Positions 54,608 through 62,400 of a stretch of DNA of 64,000 nucleotides are shown here, piece by piece. Each line of letters begins with the position of its first letter. Position 1 is the stretch's first letter. Position numbers and translations under genes: made by a program. This DNA comes from Herbaspirillum sp. (GTDB lineage: Bacteria > Pseudomonadota > Gammaproteobacteria > Burkholderiales > Burkholderiaceae_D). The stretch spans positions 1 through 64,000 of the forward strand of contig JAQGLY010000010.1 in the NCBI GenBank assembly GCA_028292625.1. Reading direction: 5' to 3'. A model generated the notes under the pieces. That model ran no database searches. It was not told the origin of the DNA and worked only from the letters and a program-made list of their open reading frames with translations.

Positions 54608-55612
54608 ATGCCGCAACGTATTCTTCTCATCTCCACCGGTGGCACCATCACCATGACCGCCGCCGCCGGCGCCGGCATCGTCCCGACGCTGACCGGCGAG
54701 GACCTGGTGCGCGCCGTTCCCGAACTGGCGCGCAACGCCGACCTCGAAGTCGTCACATATTCCAGCAAACCCGGCGCGTCGCTGACGCTGGAAGATCTGG
54801 TCGCGATAGCCGCCTTGCTCGATCAAAAGTTGGGCGAAGGGTTTGCCGGCGCGGTAGTGGTGCAGGGCACCGATACGATAGAAGAGACCGCCTTCGTGCT
54901 CGATTTGCTGGTGCAATCCGACCGGCCGGTGGTGGTGACGGGCGCGATGCGGGGCGCCGCGGCGCCGGGGGCGGACGGTCCGGCGAATCTGCTGTCGGCG
55001 GTGATCGTGGCGGGCGCATCCGCCGCGGTCGGACTGGGCGCATTGGTGGTGCTCAATGATGAGGTTCACGCTGCGCGCTATGTGCGCAAATCGCATACCG
55101 CGTTGCCGTCGGCATTCACGTCGCCCGGTTTTGCGCCGCTGGGACGGGTCATCGAAGGCCGCCTGCATCTGTACGCGACCTTGCCACGGCAAGCCGGCCT
55201 GCAACGGCCGACGGACGTCTCCGCGGCGCCGGTCGCGCTGCTCAGGATTCCCCTCGGCGACGACGGGCGTCTGCTGGGCGCGTTGCCCGGGCTCGGTTAT
55301 CGCGGCGCGGTGATCGAAGCGACGGGCGCCGGTCATTTGCCGGCGCGGTTCGCCGAGTTGGTGAGCGGTCTGGTCGAAAAAATGCCCGTGGTGCTCTCGA
55401 CGCGGGTGTCATCGGGGCCGGTGTTTACCGCGACCTACGGCTTTCCCGGATCGGAGATGGACCTGATTGCGCGCGGCGCCATTCCGGGCGGCGGCATCGC
55501 GGGCATGAAGGCATGCCTGCTGCTGCGCTTGCTGATCGCCAGCGGGCTGACGGGCGAAGCCCTGAAGGCCGCGTATGCGCAACGCAGCAACGGCCTGGGT
55601 ATAAGCGTTTAG
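54608..55612 (+). CDS. asparaginase-family amidohydrolase
   Basis: A 334-residue type II-like asparaginase fold. The first catalytic Thr lies in STGGTI (Thr13) and the second in VVQGTDTIEETA. Known members cleave L-asparagine or glutamine to the acid plus ammonia. The ATG at 54608 is favoured; a TTG at 54596 would add four residues. Last gene of the GntR-controlled operon. No signal peptide is seen, so it should act in the cytoplasm. Confidence 0.87.
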   Translation: MPQRILLISTGGTITMTAAAGAGIVPTLTGEDLVRAVPELARNADLEVVTYSSKPGASLTLEDLVAIAALLDQKLGEGFAGAVVVQGTDTIEETAFVLDLLVQSDRPVVVTGAMRGAAAPGADGPANLLSAVIVAGASAAVGLGALVVLNDEVHAARYVRKSHTALPSAFTSPGFAPLGRVIEGRLHLYATLPRQAGLQRPTDVSAAPVALLRIPLGDDGRLLGALPGLGYRGAVIEATGAGHLPARFAELVSGLVEKMPVVLSTRVSSGPVFTATYGFPGSEMDLIARGAIPGGGIAGMKACLLLRLLIASGLTGEALKAAYAQRSNGLGISV

Positions 55613-55663
55613 CGCGCGTCGCGATCATGACGGTACCGGCTCGCGACAAGCGAAGCCGGGCGT

Positions 55664-56158
55664 CTATTTCGATGAACGCGGAATGATCGTGATTTCGCCG
55701 TTTCGTTCAAGTATCGCGTACAACACCGATTCGACCGAGGCATCGCTTGATTTCTTGCGTAGCGCCTCATCGATGTCTCTTTCGCTGACCAGCGCGGCAC
55801 GCATCTGGTTTTGGTCTTTCCGTCCGTTTTCAATCAACTTGCGTTCGGAGCCGTTGATCAGCCGATCCAATACCTCCCAGCGTATCGCCAATATGGCGAG
55901 CAAGCGGTGAGCGAGCACCAGAACGGCGCCGGCCGCCAGTGCCGGCATCATCGGCGAAGCGCCGACAATTGCCCTGCTCAACACCGCACCGAGCAACACC
56001 GTTACGCAAAGATCAAACGCCGTCTTTTGCCCGAAGGAGCGGCGTCCTGCGATGCGCAGAAAAATCAGTGTCGCAACAAATATAATAAGCGCTCTGAGTG
56101 ACATCGCCATGATGCCGACGTCGTCGGATGCTTCGAATAGCAGGTTAAAAGTGTCCAT
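55664..56158 (-). CDS. DUF421 (YetF/YcaP-like) membrane protein
   Basis: A 164-residue protein with about three N-terminal hydrophobic segments (about 17-90) and a cytoplasmic DUF421 domain. LRIAGRRSFGQKTAFDLCVTVLLG and ERKLIENGRKDQNQMRAALVSERDIDEALR are family landmarks. The function is unknown. It converges with the asparaginase and diverges from mipA. Confidence 0.87.
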   Translation of the reverse strand: MDTFNLLFEASDDVGIMAMSLRALIIFVATLIFLRIAGRRSFGQKTAFDLCVTVLLGAVLSRAIVGASPMMPALAAGAVLVLAHRLLAILAIRWEVLDRLINGSERKLIENGRKDQNQMRAALVSERDIDEALRKKSSDASVESVLYAILERNGEITIIPRSSK

Positions 56159-56294
56159 GTTGTTCTGGCCTTTTCCGTGAGCTTCGAGGTTTTGGGATTT
56201 AAAGCTGATTCATTGGCGCTGGTAAGTAAACAGTAATAGGCAATGCATGAGAATGGCCCCGGCAAGTTCCATCCCCCATCCTACCGGAGCAATC

Positions 56295-57080
56295 ATGCGT
56301 CATCTCAAAATTTTCAGGCAGATTCCTATGACCGCTATGCTTTGCACAGCGTTCGGCATTGCTCACGCGCAGAGCGTCGAGAGCACCGATCTCAAGGAAC
56401 CGGCTTTTTCAGATACCGCCCAATGGGGGCTGGGTATCGGGGTGGCTGCTTCGCGCAGTCCCTATAAGGGCGTCAGCAATCGCACCAATGTATTGCCGCT
56501 GGTCCTGTACGAAAGCAAGTACATCCACTTTTTCGGAAATGCGGTCGATCTGAAGCTTCCTTCCGTCGAGAACTTCACTTTTACGCTGCGCGCCAAATAC
56601 GCGCTGGGCGATGGCTACAAAGCCAGCGATTCGCCGACATTGAGCGGCATGGACGAACGCAAGGGCACTATCTGGCTCGGCGGAACCGCCGCCTGGCAGA
56701 ATCCGTATGCGAGATTGTCGCTAGAAGCGCTGACCGCCGGCAACAAGGGAAACACGCTCAAGCTGGGCATCGAGCACGCTTTTCAATTCGGTCAATTCAA
56801 ATTGACGCCGCATGCGGGCGCAACCTGGATGGATAGCAAATACGTCGATTATTACTACGGCGTTAAATCTAACGAAGTGACGGCGACGCGCTCCTTCTAT
56901 GCCGGGAAGTCGACGACCGATTTTGAAGTAGGCGTGCGTGCGGATTATGCGCTGACTAAAAATCAGCTAATATTGATCGATGTAGGTAATTCTTACAACG
57001 GCTCGGGCATTACCAACAGTCCTTTGGTCGATAAGTCCTCATCGCTTAAGGTGCTTGCCGGATATCTGTATAAATTCTAA
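56295..57080 (+). CDS. MipA/OmpV-family outer-membrane beta-barrel
   Basis: A 261-residue protein: signal peptide (about 1-25, ending AHA), then a 12-strand-like barrel that opens GLGIGVAASRSPYKGVSNRTN and ends in LKVLAGYLYKF, with aromatic C-terminus as required by the BAM machinery. It is the first gene before an OmpR-class regulator and its kinase, so envelope stress or peptide signals may control it. GGAG precedes the ATG. Confidence 0.87.
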   Translation: MRHLKIFRQIPMTAMLCTAFGIAHAQSVESTDLKEPAFSDTAQWGLGIGVAASRSPYKGVSNRTNVLPLVLYESKYIHFFGNAVDLKLPSVENFTFTLRAKYALGDGYKASDSPTLSGMDERKGTIWLGGTAAWQNPYARLSLEALTAGNKGNTLKLGIEHAFQFGQFKLTPHAGATWMDSKYVDYYYGVKSNEVTATRSFYAGKSTTDFEVGVRADYALTKNQLILIDVGNSYNGSGITNSPLVDKSSSLKVLAGYLYKF

Positions 57081-57092
57081 TCGGCCTCCTCC

Positions 57093-57779
57093 ATGAATCG
57101 CATCGGCTTGCTGGAAGACCACGAGAGGATGTCTCAATTAATCCGCAAAGCCCTCACAGGCGCCGGCATCGAGGCCGATGCTTACAGCCGCATCGCCGAG
57201 GCCCAGGACGGTTTCATGCAAATTCCGTACGCGGCTCTGATCATCGACCGCAGTCTGCCGGACGGCGATGGGCTCGATCTTTTACGTAAACTCCGGGCGG
57301 CCAATGTGATTACCCCCTGTCTGATGCTGACCGCGCTCGATGCCTTGCATGACCGGATAGCGGGATTGGACGCGGGCGCGGACGATTATTTACCGAAACC
57401 TTTTTCTATGGAGGAACTGGTGGCGCGCGTTCGCGCGTTGGTGCGGCGTTCGCCCACGTTGCGCACCTTGCTGCCCGAGTACGAAGGATTGCAGATCATG
57501 CCGGACATCGGCGGCATGCAGTACGGCGACGAAACGGTTTCGCTGGCGCCGTCCGAGCTGCAAATCATGCTCAGCCTCGTCGCCGCGAAAGGCCGGCCGG
57601 TGCGCCGCACCGCGCTGGAAATGGCCGCCTGGGGAGTATCGGAAGCGGTGACCCCGAACGCTCTGGATGTCGCTTTACATCGTCTCCGGCGCAAATTGCT
57701 GGCGATCGGATCGGCGATAGAAATCGCCAACGTTCGCGGCTATGGATTCGCTCTGCAGAAGGAAAGCGATGCGGCCTAA
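57093..57779 (+). CDS. OmpR-family response regulator (QseB/PmrA-like)
   Basis: A 228-residue regulator with Asp52 (LIIDRSLPDGDG) as acceptor, a lysine in YLPKPFSMEELVARV and a C-terminal winged helix ending NVRGYGFALQKE. It starts 12 bp after mipA and overlaps the kinase gene by 11 bp, so the three form one unit. Confidence 0.88.
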   Translation: MNRIGLLEDHERMSQLIRKALTGAGIEADAYSRIAEAQDGFMQIPYAALIIDRSLPDGDGLDLLRKLRAANVITPCLMLTALDALHDRIAGLDAGADDYLPKPFSMEELVARVRALVRRSPTLRTLLPEYEGLQIMPDIGGMQYGDETVSLAPSELQIMLSLVAAKGRPVRRTALEMAAWGVSEAVTPNALDVALHRLRRKLLAIGSAIEIANVRGYGFALQKESDAA

Positions 57780-59115
57780 TCTGTCGACCAAATTGATCAT
57801 GTCAACCGCAATGATTTTGCTGGGCGTGGCTTTGCTGGTGCTGGCGGCCGTCACCGCTCTGTTGCATTGGGGCCCGCAGATGATGTTGGGGAAGGAGTTG
57901 ACCAACCACACCAGAGACGTGGTCGACTCCATGCGTTTCGACGCGTCCGGCAAGTTGCTTGGCGTTCAGCTCAGGCCGCTTAAAGCGATGTATTACGATG
58001 CGTTGAAATCGGACGCCGTCTATCGCGTTCTCGATAAGAACGGCAATGTGCTGTTTGCTTCCGATCATATATTGCGCCCCTTTTATGCCGACGACGCACC
58101 TTTTTTCGACCCGAGCTTATCTCGATTTGAACAGACCAAGGACAACGTAAAGCTGCGTATCAACATGACGGTGATCGATCATGGCGGCAACAGATTCTAC
58201 GTACAGGTCGCGCGTAGCGAACGGCTCAACGAGGCCCTACTGGGATCGAACAGCCGCTATATCCAACTGACCACGATTATTGCGGTCCTGATCTCTATAC
58301 TGGTGTTTACCGCCGTGGTGGCCGTGACATTCCGCCGATTGCTGCAACCGTTGCGCGACGCCTCCGCTGCCGCCGCAAAAATCGAACCGAATAATTTGGC
58401 CGCGCGACTTTCCTCCGAACATATGCCGTCGGAACTGGTACCGCTCATCGAAGCGTTTAATAACGCATTGGAACGACTGGAACAGGGCTACCGGATACAG
58501 CAGGAATTTCTGGAAACCGCCGCGCACGAACTCAAAACTCCGCTTGCCTTGATGCGCGGCCAGCTCGAACTCAATTGCCTGGCCGACCCCAGGCAGTTGC
58601 TGCGGGATATCGACCATATGACGCGCCAGGTGCAGCAATTGCTGAATCTCGCCGAGATCAGCGATCCGCAGAATTTCATATTCAAACCCGTCGATGTCAT
58701 GTCGGTCGCCACCAACGTATCCGACCATTTGCTGAGGCTGGCGCAGCGTTTGCAGGTTAGCATCAAGCTTCTTCTCTCCGGCCAGCGGGATACCATCCAG
58801 GCGGACGAAGGCGCCTTATTCGTCTTGTTCAAGAACCTGTTGGAAAATGCGATTTATCACTCCGCGCCAGGCCAGGAGGTATTAATCGTGGCCAGCGCAG
58901 ACATGATTTCCATTCGGGATCAGGGGGAGGGCATTGCGGCGCAGGACATGCCGATGCTGTTCAAGCGTTTCTGGCGAGGAGCAAAGCGACGCGACGACGG
59001 CGCCGGTCTCGGTCTGGCGATTTGCGCGGAGATCGCGCGTACGCATGGCTGGACCATCAACGCCAGCAACAAACGGCCGGGAGCCGAATTCACTGTAGAC
59101 TTCGGCAGGGTTTGA
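57769..59115 (+). CDS. sensor histidine kinase (QseC-like)
   Basis: A 448-residue membrane kinase: TM1 at about 12-33, periplasmic part about 34-165, TM2 at about 166-187, HAMP, His253 in AAHELKTPLALM, N-box NLLENAIYH, and GAGLGLAICAEIAR. AAGGA precedes the ATG at 57769; the frame extends upstream to 57742 without supporting features. Presumably controls mipA with its regulator. Confidence 0.87.
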   Translation: MRPNLSTKLIMSTAMILLGVALLVLAAVTALLHWGPQMMLGKELTNHTRDVVDSMRFDASGKLLGVQLRPLKAMYYDALKSDAVYRVLDKNGNVLFASDHILRPFYADDAPFFDPSLSRFEQTKDNVKLRINMTVIDHGGNRFYVQVARSERLNEALLGSNSRYIQLTTIIAVLISILVFTAVVAVTFRRLLQPLRDASAAAAKIEPNNLAARLSSEHMPSELVPLIEAFNNALERLEQGYRIQQEFLETAAHELKTPLALMRGQLELNCLADPRQLLRDIDHMTRQVQQLLNLAEISDPQNFIFKPVDVMSVATNVSDHLLRLAQRLQVSIKLLLSGQRDTIQADEGALFVLFKNLLENAIYHSAPGQEVLIVASADMISIRDQGEGIAAQDMPMLFKRFWRGAKRRDDGAGLGLAICAEIARTHGWTINASNKRPGAEFTVDFGRV

Positions 59116-59482
59116 TCCGCATTTTTGCCGGAAATCTAGTCTCAATAAAGCCGACCAACTGAAGCAAAGCAAAGGGTGGCGCAGGGTCATCGCGTTCACT
59201 GCCGATTCTTTGGAAATGCATCTTTTAGTTTTCGCGCTCATCCCAATTAACATTCAAATCAATACGCCGTACCATCCGATCAAATCTCCTTGCTTAGCCA
59301 TGCGATAAAAAATCATGCGCTGTTCGCGATGCATTTGATTCAATAGCGTGCCTCGTATCGACGCCGCATGAGATGGCCATTGCCCATCCCGCGCCGGGTT
59401 TAGCTTGTCTTGTCAAGATTGACCCGGCCTTCCGTTTTGCTCGCGACATTTCCGTACAACCTCCTTCTGATCTGGATCCAGC
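59116..59482. other. 367-bp gap before the giant exoprotein gene
   Basis: I see no gene, no clear terminator and no tpsB/cdiB gene here. The region must contain the promoter of the exoprotein gene. CCTCCTTCTGATCTGGATCCAGC precedes the ATG without a canonical SD. Confidence 0.4.
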
Positions 59483-62400
59483 ATGAACAAGCAAGCCTAT
59501 CGCGTTATTTTCAATCGCCGGCGCGGCATCATGATGGCGGTGGCGGAGTCTGTCTCCGGGCGCACACAACAAAAAAATGGTGCGCACATGACGACCGGCG
59601 CGGCCGCGCGCGCTCGGCCTCTGCACGCATTGGCAGCCTTGGGTGTGCTGGTCGCCGGGCTGTTCGGCGGCGTCACAGTCGCGCAAGCGCAAATCGTCGC
59701 CGATCCCGGCGCAGGCGGGCGCCGTCCGACAGTCGATCGAACCGCCAACGGGCGTCCGCTGGTGCAGATCGTGACACCCAGCGCGGCCGGCGTATCGCAC
59801 AACCGCTATCAGCAATTCAATGTCGATCGGCAAGGCGCGATATTAAACAACGCCCGCCAGTTGACCCGGACCCAGCAGGGCGGCCTGGTCAACGGCAATC
59901 CTTATTTGCAAGGCGGCGCCGCGCGCATCATCCTGAATGAAGTGACCGGCGCCGGACGCAGCCAATTGCGCGGCTATACGGAAGTGGCCGGCCAGCGCGC
60001 CGAGGTCATCATCGCCAATCCCAACGGCATTTCGTGCAGCGGCTGCGGTTTCATCAACGCCAGCCGCGGCACATTGACCACCGGCACACCGGTCTTCGGC
60101 GGCGACGGCAGCCTCGCGGCATTCCGGGTGCGGCGCGGCGACATACAGATCGGCAGCGGCGGCCTGAACGCCGGGAACCTCGACCGGCTGGACCTGATCG
60201 CCCGCAGCGTGCAGGTCAACGGCCAGCTCTGGGCCGACCGGCTTAACGTGGTGGCCGGCGCCAACCAGGTCGATGCCGAGAATCTCGGCGTGCAGATCAT
60301 CGAAGGCGAAGGCGGGCAGCCTACCGTGGCGATCGATACGGCATTGATGGGCGGCATGTACGCCAATAAAATTCGCCTGGTGGGCACCGGAGCCGGCATG
60401 GGGGTGGTCAGCCTGGGCGCCATCGCCGCACATGCGGGCCAGTTGAACATCGACAGTCGAGGCAAGGTGACCTTGCGCGGCGACACCCGCGCCAGCGAAC
60501 GTATCGCCATCCGCAGCGACGACGACGTGGTCAACGCCGGCACGCTCTACGGTCGGCAGACCGTGCAAATCGACAGCGCCGGCACCGTTGACAACAGCGG
60601 CACGCTGGCCGCGCAAGGCGATCTCGATGTGCACGCCGACAGGATTGCCTCCAGCGGGAATTTGACCGCCGGTCTGGATGTCGCCGGTGAGGTCAGCCTC
60701 GCCGGCAACCTGCATATGCATGCAAACCAGACGCTCGACGCCACAGGCCGCAACAGCGCGGGCGGCCACATCGCGATGCACGGCGCCAGTGTGAATCTGG
60801 CGGCGGCGCATACCATTGCGGGCGGCGACATCTCGGTGCGGGCGACTGCCGGAGACATCGACCACAGCGGCGGCGCTCTTCAAGGCGGAAAGGAAACGAT
60901 GCTCAACGCGACGGGCACGGTGAGCAACATCGACGGCCTGATTCAGGGCGCCGGCCCCGTGAGCATCTTCGCCGGCGCGGCGCTCGACAATCGGCATGGA
61001 CAGATCGCGGCCAATGACGGCCGTCTGACGGTGGCGGCCGGCGCCGGCCTGGATAACCGCGACGGAAAAATTCTTGCCAATGGCGCGCAGCTGACGGCGA
61101 GCGCCGGTACGACGTTCGATAACCGCTACGGACAGATAGAGGCCAGCGGCGACCTGTTTACGGTGACGGCCGCCAGTGTGGACAACACGCAGGGACGCAT
61201 CGTCCACAGCGGCATCGGCGCGACCCATGTTGACGGCGGCGCCGTTATCGTCAATGACGGCGGCACCATCGGCGGCCATGACATCACGCTCGCGTCGGCC
61301 GCGTTGCGCAATACCCTGCAAGGCCGGATCGTCGCAGCCGGCAATCTGCAATTAGCGGCCTGCAATCGCATCGACAACAGCCATGGCGCCATGTTTGCCG
61401 CCGGCGACCTGATCGTCCATGAATCCGAGGTGAGCTTGCATAACATCGCCGGCGAGATCGGCGCCACCGGCAATGTCAAGTTGACGATCGCAAGCCTGGA
61501 TAACACAGACGGCCACATCGGCAATACAGCCGGCGGCGATGGCCGAATCGACCTTGCGGTCGGCGCCGCCGCTGGCACGCTGCGCGCTACGAGAGGCGAC
61601 GGCATGATCACCAACACGGGCGGCACGATCGGCAGCGCTGCCGATCTGCGCATTACCGCCCAAACACTTGCGGGCGACGGCAACATCATCGCTGGGCAAG
61701 ACCTCAACATCGCCATGCAAGGCGACTATCTCCTTACCGCCGGCAACCGGATCGCCGCCAATCGCGATCTGTATCTGAGTACCAAGGGCGACTGGACCAA
61801 TGCGGGCGATCTGAGCGCCGTGCGTCATCTGAACCTGAGCGCCAGAAATCTGGAAAATCGGTACGGCGCGTTGATCAATGCCGGCGGCGGCATGGCGCGC
61901 ATTACCGTCGCCAATCAGCTCCACAACATCGGGCGCATTTACGGCGACGACATCGCCATCGGGGCGCACAGCGTGCTCAACGACGGCCTGTTGAACGCCG
62001 ACGGCAGCACGCGCGAAGCCGGGGTGATCGCCGCGCGCAATGGCATGCAGGTGGGCGCGATCGATATCGTCAACCGCGAGCATGCAATGCTGCAAAGCCT
62101 GGGCGACATGGCCTTCGGCCGCAGCCTCGACGTCAACGATCAGGCCACCGGCGCCGGCGACAGCCTGCTCAATGCATCGGCGACCATCGATGCCGGCGGC
62201 AACCTGGCGCTGCACACGGCCAATCTGACCAATACCAATGCGCACTTCGCCACCGCCGTGCTGCGGGACGACAGCCTGATCCGGCATATCCGGGAATACC
62301 AGTTAAACGGCAGCAGCCGACGCTATTCTTCCGATGAGGCCCGCCAATCGCGTGAATCTGATATCGACAAGCTGGTGATCAACGGCGGCCGGCACAACGA

